64,000 nucleotides of DNA, taken from Colwellia_A sp047621305. GTDB taxonomy: Bacteria > Pseudomonadota > Gammaproteobacteria > Enterobacterales > Alteromonadaceae. Position 1 is the first letter of the stretch. Every line of letters starts with the position of its first letter. The notes below the pieces were generated by a model that was not told the origin of the DNA, made no database searches, and was given only the letters and a program-made list of their open reading frames with translations. Made by a program: the position numbers and the translations under genes. The stretch is from assembly GCA_047621305.1 (NCBI GenBank), contig JBLHNB010000009.1:1-64000 (forward strand). The letters run 5' to 3'. Positions 8,623 through 17,108 of this stretch are shown here, one piece after another.

Positions 8623-8985
8623 CTTATCTGTAAAGATCGAATTAATAAGCTTTACATATTTTGCTGGGCCCCATATGGATGTGGGGCATTAGAGAACCCC
8701 TCGTTTTAGTTGCCGAAAAGGCACTCTCACCTCAATTATTCCTTCAGCTCACCTAAGCAAGTACTTAGCTTTTTTAGGGAATTAAAAGATTTATCTCTAG
8801 TTTTTATTTCTTACTGAATGCTTGCTTAATCTCTCACTTAATTTCTCACTTAATTATCGATAAATGAGTTCCATGGGTATTTAATAGTATATTGCCTTGA
8901 TTGATCTATATTTAAAATGTAATTTTCTATCACGAAAATCTGTCTTACTAACAGTCTAACGAGAAAATGGCATCGAGAGTATAAA
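8623..8985. other. Intergenic region after the TonB operon, with a short hairpin
   Basis: About 360 bases without a gene. A GCCCCA/TGGGGC inverted repeat at 8668-8687 could form a hairpin just after the TPR gene, but it lacks a T-run, so it may be an attenuator, an mRNA end stabiliser or nothing. The rest is AT-rich and probably holds the promoter of the next gene. Confidence 0.4.
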
Positions 8986-11235
8986 ATGAAATCCATTGTT
9001 AAACCCTATTTATTACGTGCCTCACTATTAGCTGGCTTAGCTATTTTAATGGGGCTTACGTTATCTGTTTTTGTATATATTTCTACCGAAAAAGTTCGTC
9101 ATAATGCAATTGACCTTGTAAATAATCGCATTCCTATTTTAACCAGTGTTAACCAAATTATTGCAGACTTAAGTGAACAAGAACGTATTATTTATGAATA
9201 TTATCGGTCACAAAATAGTGGCTCTTTTTTAGATGAATTCGCTAAAAATAAAGCAAGATTCATTGTGCACAATATGGCTATTTTGAGTCAAAAATCTTTG
9301 GTGGCACAGGCGAATTTAATTATTGAGAAACAAAAGCGTATCGAGTGGTTATCCAATGAATTTCATCAGGCGATGTTATTAAATGATGATAATTGGGATC
9401 ATTTACGTGACCTTTTAACAGAAATTGCAAGCGTTCGAACAGATTTACTGCCGACACTACTTGCCGTTGAGAAAAAAACACAAGTTGAGGTTGATCAAGC
9501 ACATTCTGCAACATTAAGGCAAATGGAAATAACCCATTGGACTGTGGTTGTTTATGGTCTTGCTATTGTGTTACTTGGCGGGCTTGTTTCTTGGTATATC
9601 AAACAGTTTATTTTAACGAATGCAAAAAATACCCGGCTGGCATTATTTCCTAATCGAAATCCAAATCCTATATTAAGCATTAATAATTTAAGTGAAATTT
9701 CATTTTTTAATCCTGCCTGTTTAGTTTTATTGCGCGCTGTTGGACTTGATGAAAATAATATTGATAAGTTATTACCTACTAACTTTATTGCGCTGCGTAC
9801 AGAGATAAGTAGCAATAATGGCACTTCAATGACCATTGAACAGCCGTTAAAAGATCGGATCTTGTCGGTGAGTATAAATTGGTTACCTGAAGTTGATAGC
9901 TACGATTTACATATTGTTGATATTACTGAGCGTAAATTAGCTGAACAAAAAGTAAAACACATCGCTTTTTATGTGCAAGAAACCAACTTACCTAATCAAT
10001 ATAAATTAAATAATGATCTTGATGAGTTGATTATAAAAAAAATGCCTTTTTCGTTAGGTATTTTTGAGGTTAAAAGCTTTAATAAACTGGTCACGGCATT
10101 AGGTGGTGATACGGCTAATGAAATCATTTGCGTTTTTTCTCAACTGGTTGCAAAAAATCTGCCTGATGGTGTCAGTTTTTATCAACTCAATGAAAGCCAG
10201 TTTTCTTTAGTTTGCTTGCGCAGTCTATCATCACGCTCTATGGAAGAATTAACAGAAATCATTGTTATGTTGTCACAACAGCCTGTTGTGACTCATTGTG
10301 GTGAGTTTTTTGTCGAAATAAACGTCGGTTATGGTATTTTCCCTGATCACGGTGATACCCGTAATAGTTTATTGAAAAATGTGCATACCGCACTAGTTAG
10401 AGCTACTAATGATGAACACCATAGCTTTTCACTTTTTTCGCCTGAATTTGCTGAAGAAATACACAAAACGATTACCTTGACTGATAGTTTACGCCATGCC
10501 ATTACGCTTAATGAATTATTTTTGGTTTATCAGCCGCAACTTGATTTAAGTAATAATAGAGTATTAGGCATTGAAACTTTAGTACGTTGGCGCCACCAAG
10601 AACATATCATCTCACCAGCTGAGTTTATCCCTCTTGCTGAGCAATCCGGCCTTATTGTCCCTATTGGTGAATGGATACTTAATCAAGCGTGTTTATTTGC
10701 AAAAAAATTGGTTGTTCTTGGTCATAGTGAATTGGTTATCGCTGTTAATGTTTCGCCACGGCAATTCTCGCACCCAAAATTTTGTCAAAGTGTCATTAAT
10801 GCATTAGCAACATCAAAATTATCTGCTCATAATCTTGAGTTGGAAATCACTGAAGGGGTATTTATGCACAACGAGGAGCATACCTTAGCTGTACTTCATC
10901 AGCTGAAGTCGTTGGGTATTCAAATGTCTATTGATGACTTTGGTACCGGTTATTCCTCACTTTCATATTTAAAGCGCTTTCCTGTCGATAAATTGAAAAT
11001 AGATCAGTCTTTTATTATGGACTGTCATAATAATAATCAAGACAAAGCCATTGTAAATACGATTGTTGCATTAGGAAAAAATTTAGGATTATCACTTATC
11101 GCCGAAGGGGTAGAGGAGCAGTCTCATGTTGATTTTTTAAAATCTATAGGTTGTGATGAAATACAAGGTTATTGGTATAGTCGACCATTGGTCGAAGGCG
11201 ATTTAGTTAATTTTATAGCAGAGCAGTTAGATTGA
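8986..11235 (+). CDS. Membrane GGDEF/EAL protein, probable c-di-GMP phosphodiesterase
   Basis: A 749-residue protein. Two membrane helices (about residues 8-32 and 180-203) enclose a helical periplasmic sensor region like those of chemoreceptors. A PAS-like region (about 220-315) follows, then a GGDEF-fold domain in which the signature reads NESQF rather than GGDEF, so cyclase activity is unlikely. The C-terminal EAL domain (about 495-745) keeps ETLVRW, NVSPRQF, LEITEG, DDFGTGYSSL and AEGVEE, so the metal and catalytic residues appear present. It probably hydrolyses c-di-GMP in response to a periplasmic or redox cue. It stands alone, with a long gap upstream. Confidence 0.85.
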   Translation: MKSIVKPYLLRASLLAGLAILMGLTLSVFVYISTEKVRHNAIDLVNNRIPILTSVNQIIADLSEQERIIYEYYRSQNSGSFLDEFAKNKARFIVHNMAILSQKSLVAQANLIIEKQKRIEWLSNEFHQAMLLNDDNWDHLRDLLTEIASVRTDLLPTLLAVEKKTQVEVDQAHSATLRQMEITHWTVVVYGLAIVLLGGLVSWYIKQFILTNAKNTRLALFPNRNPNPILSINNLSEISFFNPACLVLLRAVGLDENNIDKLLPTNFIALRTEISSNNGTSMTIEQPLKDRILSVSINWLPEVDSYDLHIVDITERKLAEQKVKHIAFYVQETNLPNQYKLNNDLDELIIKKMPFSLGIFEVKSFNKLVTALGGDTANEIICVFSQLVAKNLPDGVSFYQLNESQFSLVCLRSLSSRSMEELTEIIVMLSQQPVVTHCGEFFVEINVGYGIFPDHGDTRNSLLKNVHTALVRATNDEHHSFSLFSPEFAEEIHKTITLTDSLRHAITLNELFLVYQPQLDLSNNRVLGIETLVRWRHQEHIISPAEFIPLAEQSGLIVPIGEWILNQACLFAKKLVVLGHSELVIAVNVSPRQFSHPKFCQSVINALATSKLSAHNLELEITEGVFMHNEEHTLAVLHQLKSLGIQMSIDDFGTGYSSLSYLKRFPVDKLKIDQSFIMDCHNNNQDKAIVNTIVALGKNLGLSLIAEGVEEQSHVDFLKSIGCDEIQGYWYSRPLVEGDLVNFIAEQLD

Positions 11236-11286
11236 AATATGATTAGTATAAGCCTCACTGAATGTAGGTTGACACTTAGCCGAATT

Positions 11287-11304
11287 GTCGAGGTAAACCA
11301 CGAC
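11287..11304. repeat. 18-bp GTCG..CGAC palindrome-like motif
   Basis: GTCGAGGTAAACCACGAC is nearly self-complementary, and its reverse complement differs from the motif at 53319-53336 in only a few positions. Flanking TGTAGGT and ACCTACA make a wider inverted repeat around it. This suggests a small dispersed repeat with hairpin potential. Confidence 0.5.
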
Positions 11305-11310
11305 CTACAA

Positions 11311-11400
11311 TCCATGCACTCGCGACATACCATACATCCTGTATATAAACGCTCCTGTGCATCCATGCACCCGCGACATACCATACATCCTGTATATAAA
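11311..11400. repeat. Two 39-bp direct repeats with a 51-bp period
   Basis: Copies at 11311-11349 and 11362-11400 are identical except for one base (T/C at the tenth position). Each starts TCCATGCAC and ends CTGTATATAAA, and they are separated by a 12-base spacer. They lie between the EAL gene and the suhB terminator. No coding role is apparent. Confidence 0.85.
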
Positions 11401-11424
11401 AAAAGCGCCAGAAGGCGCTTTCTC
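11397..11424 (-). terminator. Rho-independent terminator of suhB
   Basis: Read on the minus strand just after the suhB stop, a GC-rich stem (AAGCGCC/GGCGCTT with a three-base loop) is followed by a run of seven T. On the plus strand the T-run is weak, so it mainly serves suhB, though it may also stop readthrough from the EAL gene. Confidence 0.85.
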
Positions 11425-11441
11425 TGTCTGAACTTTACATC

Positions 11442-12245
11442 TTACTTGCTTAGCGCATCACCTAAGTGAGGGCGAATATCTTTTAAAATTTCTTTTAATA
11501 AACGCGGGCTGGCGGCCACGATGTTGCCAGAATTTACTTGGTTATGACCGCCAACAAAATCAGTAACTAAACCACCGGCTTCAATAACCAATAATTCACC
11601 TGCTGCAGTATTCCAAGGTTTCAAACCTATCTCAAAATAACCATCAACACGGCCAGCAGCGACATAAGCTAAGTCAAGAGCAGGAGAGCCCGCACGACGG
11701 ATATCAGATGCTTTAGTAAATAATGTTTTAAACATTTCTAAATAAGCATTGGTATGTTGTTTCAGTTTAAAAGGGAAGCCGGTCGCAATAATAGTACCGT
11801 TAAGTTCTTTATGGCTTTCTACACGTATACGAAAGCCGTTTAACTGAGCGCCTTTACCACGACTTGCAGTGAATAATTCACCGCGAATGGGATCATAAAT
11901 AACAGCTTGGTCCAATTTCCCTTTAACTTTTAAAGCAATTGATACAGCAAAATGTGGAATGCCTTTAATAAAGTTTGTTGTTCCGTCTAATGGATCAATA
12001 ATCCATTGGAAGTCATCATCACTACCTTTTATTAAACCACATTCTTCTCCAATGATGGTGTGATTTGGATACGATTTTTGAATCGTTTCAACAATAGCTT
12101 CTTCAGAGCTAATGTCTACACTTGTCACAAAGTCATTAGTCCCTTTTGACTCAACTTCAACTTTATCTAACTGTTCAAATGCGCGAATAATGACTTTACC
12201 AGCCGAACGCGAAGCGCGCACAGCAATATTAAGCATAGGATGCAT
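11442..12245 (-). CDS. suhB: SuhB, inositol-monophosphatase family protein with an altered metal-site motif
   Basis: A 267-residue IMPase-family protein, full length for SuhB. It shows GEECG (about residue 67), WIIDPLDGTTNF (about 83-94) and AGSPALDLAYVAAGRVDGYFE. The C-terminal motif, normally W-D-x-A-A-G, reads PWNTAAG. The Asp that normally ligands a metal ion is replaced by Asn (codon AAT on the minus strand). E. coli SuhB also acts in the Nus antitermination complex on rRNA operons, a role that does not need phosphatase activity, so this protein may be mainly structural. It is divergent from trmJ, as in many relatives, and has its own terminator. Confidence 0.9.
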   Translation of the reverse strand: MHPMLNIAVRASRSAGKVIIRAFEQLDKVEVESKGTNDFVTSVDISSEEAIVETIQKSYPNHTIIGEECGLIKGSDDDFQWIIDPLDGTTNFIKGIPHFAVSIALKVKGKLDQAVIYDPIRGELFTASRGKGAQLNGFRIRVESHKELNGTIIATGFPFKLKQHTNAYLEMFKTLFTKASDIRRAGSPALDLAYVAAGRVDGYFEIGLKPWNTAAGELLVIEAGGLVTDFVGGHNQVNSGNIVAASPRLLKEILKDIRPHLGDALSK

Positions 12246-12652
12246 AACGACTACCTTATTTAGAAACGATAACTAAAAACAACAAATTTTTAAAAGAACA
12301 AAGCTTGGACGCAGAGCGTATAAATTCAAGCGCGCATATAATAGCAAATTTTTTTCAATTTAGCGACTACCAATAACATTAGCTTAAAAATGCATGTTTG
12401 CTATTTTAATTGAGTAGCGTTTTTCTTTGCTTAGTTGTTGTTTTACAGTATTTAAACGAAATTGATATAGCAATATTGACTAGGACATAATGATAAACAC
12501 TAAAAACCAATGACAAACTAGATGATATTTTCTCAGTACAGAGGTATGGTTCTGTGCTAATATCGCTCCAAAAATTGGCCGTCTAGATAGGCATCTCTTT
12601 TGGGAGCTATATCTTGGTTAATGGTGTAATAATTAAGTGAGTAAACAAGAAA
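12246..12652. other. Divergent promoter region between suhB and trmJ
   Basis: About 400 bases without a gene. AT-rich, with TATAAT at about 12337 and other possible -10 boxes, but I could not assign a promoter to either gene. No riboswitch or repeat recognised. Confidence 0.4.
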
Positions 12653-13447
12653 ATGTCAGGTTCAACATTAAGTTCTTTATTAGATAACGTACGTATTGTA
12701 TTGGTAAATACGTCCGATTGCAGAAACATCGGTTCAGCAGCTCGTGCGATGAAAACCATGGGGCTAAGTCAGCTTATATTAGTTGACCCGCAAGAAATGC
12801 CAAATGGACAAGCCCAAGCTATGTCTGCTGGTGCCACTGATGTGTTGGCTAACGCAACCGTTGTTGCTACCTTAGAAGAGGCGATTGCTGACTGCGGTTT
12901 AGTGGTGGGTACCAGTGCTCGTTCACGCACGTTACCTTGGCCGATGTTAGAACCGAGAGGATGTGGTGAAAAATTGGTGAATGAAGCGAATAACTTTCCT
13001 GTGGCGTTAGTTTTTGGTCGTGAAAGTAGTGGTTTAACCAATGATGAATTACAACTTTGTCATTTTCATGTGCAAATTCCAGCTAATCCTGAATACAGTT
13101 CATTGAATTTAGCAATGGCAGTGCAAACGCTAAGTTATGAAGTACGTACGAGTTATTTGTTGGCACAAGAACAAGATAATAAAAGTAAAGCCGTTCCGGC
13201 TGCCATTGAAACTGATAGTGAAAATGATGGCGAAGATGAATACCCTGTTGTTGAAGATACCGAACGTCTTTATCAACATTTTGAGGATGCGCTAAAAGCC
13301 ACAGGTTTTATCGTCCCTAGTCATCCCGGTTTAATTATGACTAAATTAAGGCGTTTACTGAATCGAGCTCGCCCAGATGTCAGAGAAGTAAAAATGTTGC
13401 GCGGTATCTTAGCGTCAGTTGAGCGTTCTGCAAAAAATAAAAGTTAA
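12653..13447 (+). CDS. trmJ: TrmJ, tRNA (Cm32/Um32) 2'-O-methyltransferase
   Basis: A 264-residue SPOUT methyltransferase that methylates the ribose at position 32 of several tRNAs with S-adenosylmethionine. Family motifs are plain: LVNTSDCRNIGSAARAMKTM near the N-terminus, VFGRESSGLTNDEL and PANPEYSSLNLAMAVQ, which build the trefoil-knot cofactor site. The C-terminal extension ends in a helical region (MTKLRRLLNRARPDVREVKM) also typical of TrmJ. An acidic linker lies around residues 185-200. It is followed by cysE and the isc operon, the usual gammaproteobacterial order. Confidence 0.95.
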   Translation: MSGSTLSSLLDNVRIVLVNTSDCRNIGSAARAMKTMGLSQLILVDPQEMPNGQAQAMSAGATDVLANATVVATLEEAIADCGLVVGTSARSRTLPWPMLEPRGCGEKLVNEANNFPVALVFGRESSGLTNDELQLCHFHVQIPANPEYSSLNLAMAVQTLSYEVRTSYLLAQEQDNKSKAVPAAIETDSENDGEDEYPVVEDTERLYQHFEDALKATGFIVPSHPGLIMTKLRRLLNRARPDVREVKMLRGILASVERSAKNKS

Positions 13448-13516
13448 TTGTTGTGTAATTATTGTTATGCCTACCATTTCTTTATTAGAGAGGTATAACA
13501 AATATAAGGAAAACCT

Positions 13517-14326
13517 ATGTTCAGTCGTATCAAAGAAGATATTAATAGTGTCTTTGATCGAGATCCTGCAGCTAGAACTTCATTTGAAGTTTTAACTAAC
13601 TACCCAGGCATGCATGCTATTTGGATTCATCGCCTTAGCCATAAATTATGGCGGGCTGATTGGAAATTATTAGCACGATGTTTATCAACTTTTTCTCGTT
13701 GGTTAACCGGGGTTGAAATTCATCCTGGGGCTGTCATAGGTCGTCGTTTTTTTATCGACCATGGTATGGGGATCGTTATTGGTGGTACGGCAGAAATTGG
13801 TGATGATGTCACTTTATATCAAGGTGTAACGCTTGGCGGAACAAGCTGGAAGGCTGGTAAGCGTCATCCGACCTTAGGTAATAACGTTGTTATCGGTGCG
13901 GGGGCACAAGTACTCGGTCCTATTCGAATTGGTAATGGTGGTAAAGTAGGCTCTAATTCGGTAGTGGTTAAAGATTTACCCGATAATGCTACCGCAGTGG
14001 GTATTCCTGCACGTATTGTTAATCACAAAAAAGACGCAAAAGATAAGAGTCAACGTGAAGAAGCAGCTAATAAATTTGGTTTTGATGCCTATGCGGTCTC
14101 TGTTGATAATCCAGACCCTGTTGCTAAAGCCATTGGTCGTCTACTTGACCATATGCACTTAATGGATGAAAAAATGTCATCCTTGTGTAAAGAAATTAAT
14201 AGCCTTGGCGGTAATGTTTGTCAAGACGATTTACCGGAACTTAGTGTTGGTGAATTTGATGAAGATGAAAAAGCGGCAGCAAAACGTCGCGAAACAGCGA
14301 CCGAAGCATTTGATCCAGAAATATAA
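13517..14326 (+). CDS. cysE: Serine O-acetyltransferase
   Basis: A 269-residue left-handed beta-helix acetyltransferase that makes O-acetylserine, the committed step of cysteine synthesis. The N-terminal helical part is short (MFSRIKEDINSVFDRDPAAR). The hexapeptide-repeat core holds FIDHGMGIVIGGTAEIG and VTLYQGVTLGGTSWKAGKRH, with the catalytic D-H and the glycine loop. An extra C-terminal tail of about 80 residues (with HLMDEKMSSLCKEINSLGG) follows the core. Placement just upstream of iscR fits cysteine being the sulfur donor for IscS. The ribosome site AAGGAAAACCT lies before the ATG. Confidence 0.93.
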   Translation: MFSRIKEDINSVFDRDPAARTSFEVLTNYPGMHAIWIHRLSHKLWRADWKLLARCLSTFSRWLTGVEIHPGAVIGRRFFIDHGMGIVIGGTAEIGDDVTLYQGVTLGGTSWKAGKRHPTLGNNVVIGAGAQVLGPIRIGNGGKVGSNSVVVKDLPDNATAVGIPARIVNHKKDAKDKSQREEAANKFGFDAYAVSVDNPDPVAKAIGRLLDHMHLMDEKMSSLCKEINSLGGNVCQDDLPELSVGEFDEDEKAAAKRRETATEAFDPEI

Positions 14327-14363
14327 TTTTAATCTTTTTACCTTATATATTAACCTAATAAGA

Positions 14364-14388
14364 ATACTTGACTAAATTAGTCAGGTAT
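14364..14388. promoter_or_regulatory. IscR type-1 operator, distal copy
   Basis: A 25-bp near-palindrome (ATACTTGACT then AAATTAGTCAGGTAT) matches the known type-1 IscR consensus of E. coli almost base for base. It ends five bases before a -35 box, so [2Fe-2S]-IscR bound here would block the first promoter. Confidence 0.88.
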
Positions 14389-14393
14389 TCTTA

Positions 14394-14421
14394 TTGACAC
14401 AAATCCTCTATGAGTTAAAAT
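14394..14421 (+). promoter_or_regulatory. Promoter P1 of the isc operon
   Basis: TTGACA at 14394-14399 and TAAAAT at 14416-14421 with a 16-bp spacer form a good sigma-70 promoter. Its -10 overlaps the first two bases of the second IscR site, so that site could also repress it. Confidence 0.6.
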
Positions 14422-14444
14422 ACTTGAGTAATTTACTCAGGTAT
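14420..14444. promoter_or_regulatory. IscR type-1 operator, proximal copy
   Basis: A second 25-bp near-palindrome (ATACTTGAGT then AATTTACTCAGGTAT) of the same type lies 56 bases downstream of the first and ends four bases before the -35 box of P2. It is expected to be the main autoregulatory site. Confidence 0.88.
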
Positions 14445-14448
14445 TAAG

Positions 14449-14476
14449 TTGACTATTTTACAAGGTTATGTAAAAT
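14449..14476 (+). promoter_or_regulatory. Promoter P2 of the isc operon
   Basis: TTGACT at 14449-14454 and TAAAAT at 14471-14476 with a 16-bp spacer, followed by AGGGG (14492-14496) and the iscR ATG. Spacing from operator to promoter matches that of the P1 module. Confidence 0.65.
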
Positions 14477-14502
14477 TGCGCGCAAATCAACAGGGGTAAA
14501 CA

Positions 14503-15012
14503 ATGAAACTGACTTCTAAAGGGCGTTATGCGGTAACAGCAATGTTAGACGTGGCAATACATGCTGTATCTGGTCCTGTATCTCTAGCGGATATTTCTGT
14601 ACGACAAGGTATTTCATTGTCTTATTTAGAACAGTTATTCTCTCGTTTACGTAAACATGGTTTAGTGAATAGTATTCGCGGCCCTGGTGGCGGTTATCGC
14701 TTAGGTAAATGTTCAGCTCAAATCGCGGTAGCTGATGTGATCAGCGCGGTTGATGAAAGTATTAATGCCACAAAATGTTCAGGTAAAGGTAATTGTCAGA
14801 ACGGTGAACAATGTCTTACTCATACGTTGTGGGAAGATTTAAGTGTTCGTATTGAAGATTTTTTAAAAAATATTTCATTGTCTGAGTTAGTTGAACAAAG
14901 AACGATAAAGCAAGTTTCCCAAAGACAAGACGATGTTCATAAAGAAAGAACGAATAGTAATAATGCAGCTAAGAAAATTATTGTTACTCAAAGCATTATG
15001 CAAGATTGGTAA
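14503..15012 (+). CDS. iscR: IscR, Rrf2-family Fe-S cluster regulator
   Basis: A 169-residue Rrf2-family repressor that senses the Fe-S status of the cell. An N-terminal winged helix (MKLTSKGRYAVTAMLDVAIH, with ISLSYLEQLFSRLRKHGLV) recognises DNA. Three cysteines in CSGKGNCQNGEQC are the [2Fe-2S] ligands with the usual C-x5-C-x5-C spacing. It heads the operon iscRSUA-hscBA-fdx and sits behind two type-1 operators, so autorepression is expected. The Shine-Dalgarno AGGGG is six bases from the ATG. The C-terminal tail beyond about residue 135 is slightly longer and polar. Confidence 0.96.
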   Translation: MKLTSKGRYAVTAMLDVAIHAVSGPVSLADISVRQGISLSYLEQLFSRLRKHGLVNSIRGPGGGYRLGKCSAQIAVADVISAVDESINATKCSGKGNCQNGEQCLTHTLWEDLSVRIEDFLKNISLSELVEQRTIKQVSQRQDDVHKERTNSNNAAKKIIVTQSIMQDW

Positions 15013-15063
15013 CTTGTTTATTAATAAGTGTTACCCAAACTTTACGACGGAGAGTGTTAGCTT

Positions 15064-16278
15064 ATGAAGCTTCCTATTTATTTTGATTATTCAGCTACAA
15101 CACCTGTAGATAAACGTGTTGCGACAAAAATGATGCAGTATATGACCACTGATGGTTTTTACGGTAATCCAGCATCACGTTCACATAAATTTGGCTGGCA
15201 AGCCGAAGAAGCCGTTGATATAGCGCGCAATCAAATTGCAGACTTAATTAATGCTGATCCTCGTGAAATCGTTTTCACTTCTGGCGCTACTGAGTCAAAT
15301 AACCTTGCAATTAAAGGTGCGGCTAATTTTTATGGTAAAAAAGGTAAACACCTTATTACTTGTAAGACTGAACATAAAGCCGTGTTAGATAGCTTTCGCG
15401 AGTTAGAACGTCAGGGCTTTGAAGTCACTTATTTAGATCCGGAAAGCAACGGCTTAATCGATTTAAACAAATTTAATGATGCTATTCGTGAAGATACTAT
15501 TTTAGTGAGTATCATGCATGTCAATAACGAAATTGGCGTGATCCAAGACATCAGTGAAATTGGTGATATATGTCGAGCACGTAAAATCGTTTTTCATGTA
15601 GATGCAGCACAAAGCGCTGGCAAAATAGTTATTGATTTACAACATCTAAAAGTCGATTTAATGTCTTTTTCAGCTCATAAAATTTACGGTCCAAAAGGCA
15701 TGGGCGCACTTTATGTTCGTCGTAAACCACGTATTCGCCTTGAAGCGCAAATGCACGGTGGTGGTCATGAACGTGGTATGCGCAGTGGCACACTAGCAAC
15801 ACATCAAATTGTTGGTATGGGTGAAGCTTTTCGTATTGCTAAAGAAGAAATGGCTCAAGATTTAGTGCATGTTACTAAAATGCGTGACCGTTTATGGGCG
15901 GGTCTAAATAGCATGGAGCAAGTTTTTGTCAATGGCGATTTTGATAAACGTTACCCAGGCAATTTAAACGTTAGTTTCAACTTTGTTGAAGGTGAATCCT
16001 TGATTATGGCATTAAAAGATTTAGCGGTATCTTCAGGTTCAGCCTGTACTTCTGCAAGTCTTGAACCGTCATATGTATTACGTGCTTTAGGATTAAATGA
16101 CGAAATGGCACACAGCTCAATTCGTTTCAGTTTTGGACGTTTTACCACAGCTGAAGAAATTGACTATGCCATAGAGATTATACAAAAATCTATTGGTCAT
16201 TTACGTGACATGTCACCACTTTGGGAAATGTTCAAAGATGGTATAGATTTAGATTCAATTGAATGGGCTGCTCACTAG
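15064..16278 (+). CDS. iscS: IscS cysteine desulfurase
   Basis: A 404-residue PLP enzyme that takes sulfur from cysteine as a persulfide and hands it to IscU, tRNA thiolation proteins and others. The PLP-binding Lys lies in SFSAHKIYGPKGMGALYV. The persulfide Cys lies in SSGSACTSASLEPSYVLRAL near the C-terminus. The N-terminal YFDYSATTPVD is characteristic. Length equals E. coli IscS (404). It is 51 bases after iscR and 63 before iscU, the conserved operon order. Confidence 0.97.
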   Translation: MKLPIYFDYSATTPVDKRVATKMMQYMTTDGFYGNPASRSHKFGWQAEEAVDIARNQIADLINADPREIVFTSGATESNNLAIKGAANFYGKKGKHLITCKTEHKAVLDSFRELERQGFEVTYLDPESNGLIDLNKFNDAIREDTILVSIMHVNNEIGVIQDISEIGDICRARKIVFHVDAAQSAGKIVIDLQHLKVDLMSFSAHKIYGPKGMGALYVRRKPRIRLEAQMHGGGHERGMRSGTLATHQIVGMGEAFRIAKEEMAQDLVHVTKMRDRLWAGLNSMEQVFVNGDFDKRYPGNLNVSFNFVEGESLIMALKDLAVSSGSACTSASLEPSYVLRALGLNDEMAHSSIRFSFGRFTTAEEIDYAIEIIQKSIGHLRDMSPLWEMFKDGIDLDSIEWAAH

Positions 16279-16341
16279 CACCCAAAATTTATTTACGTAA
16301 TAGCTTGATTTTAAAGGGTTACGTAAAATAGGAGAAGTATC

Positions 16342-16722
16342 ATGGCTTATTCAGAAAAAGTAATTGATCATTATGAAAACCCGCGCAACGTTGGCTCTAT
16401 GGACAAGAATGATCCACAAGTAGCAACAGGTATGGTTGGCGCTCCCGCATGTGGTGATGTGATGAAATTGCAACTTAAAATATCTAAAGAAGGTATTATT
16501 GAAGATGCAAAATTTAAAACCTACGGCTGTGGCTCAGCTATCGCTTCAAGCTCATTAGTCACTGAATGGGTGAAAGGTAAATCAATTGAAGAAGCTGGCA
16601 AGATTAAAAACACGGCTATTGCCGAAGAATTAGCATTACCTCCGGTTAAAATTCATTGTTCTATTTTAGCTGAAGATGCAATCAAGGCTGCAATTGAAGA
16701 TTACCGCAGTAAACATGCTTAA
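16342..16722 (+). CDS. iscU: IscU Fe-S scaffold protein
   Basis: A 126-residue scaffold on which [2Fe-2S] clusters are built. The three ligand cysteines are in GAPACGDVMKLQLK, TYGCGSAIASS and KIHCSILAEDA. The LPPVK motif that HscA recognises is present just before the last cysteine. It begins MAYSEKVIDHYENPRNVGS, typical of the family. Spacing to iscA is 15 bases. Nothing unusual in length or residues. Confidence 0.97.
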   Translation: MAYSEKVIDHYENPRNVGSMDKNDPQVATGMVGAPACGDVMKLQLKISKEGIIEDAKFKTYGCGSAIASSSLVTEWVKGKSIEEAGKIKNTAIAEELALPPVKIHCSILAEDAIKAAIEDYRSKHA

Positions 16723-16737
16723 GTTGGAGTTGAACGT

Positions 16738-17061
16738 ATGAGTGTTACCATGACTCCTGCCGCATCTGAACGAGTAAAATCGTTTATGGTTAATCGTGGC
16801 AAAGGTGTTGGTTTACGTTTGGGTATAAAAACAACAGGTTGTTCTGGTTTAGCTTATGTACTTGAATTTGTTGATGACGTTAACGAAGACGATCAAGTAT
16901 TTTCAATTGATGATGTTAAAATCATCATTGATGGGAAAAGCCTAGTTTACCTTAATGGTATTCAACTAGACTTTGTTAAAGAAGGTCTAAACGAAGGTTT
17001 TCAATTCACTAACCCTAATGCTAAAGGCGAATGTGGTTGTGGCGAAAGCTTTAATGTTTAA
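16738..17061 (+). CDS. iscA: IscA A-type Fe-S carrier
   Basis: A 107-residue A-type carrier that moves clusters or iron from the scaffold to apoproteins. The three conserved cysteines are in TTGCSGLAYVLEF and, at the C-terminus, ECGCGESFNV. Length matches E. coli IscA. It lies between iscU and hscB, in the same operon. Confidence 0.96.
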   Translation: MSVTMTPAASERVKSFMVNRGKGVGLRLGIKTTGCSGLAYVLEFVDDVNEDDQVFSIDDVKIIIDGKSLVYLNGIQLDFVKEGLNEGFQFTNPNAKGECGCGESFNV

Positions 17062-17108
17062 CGCATTAATATGCCTGTTGATACATCCGTATTTGTAGTG
17101 GAGTTGTT

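Noticed and set aside
11239..11469. An open frame across the 51-bp repeats
   Set aside because: It is produced by the repeat itself and overlaps the suhB terminator; no ribosome site or family resemblance.
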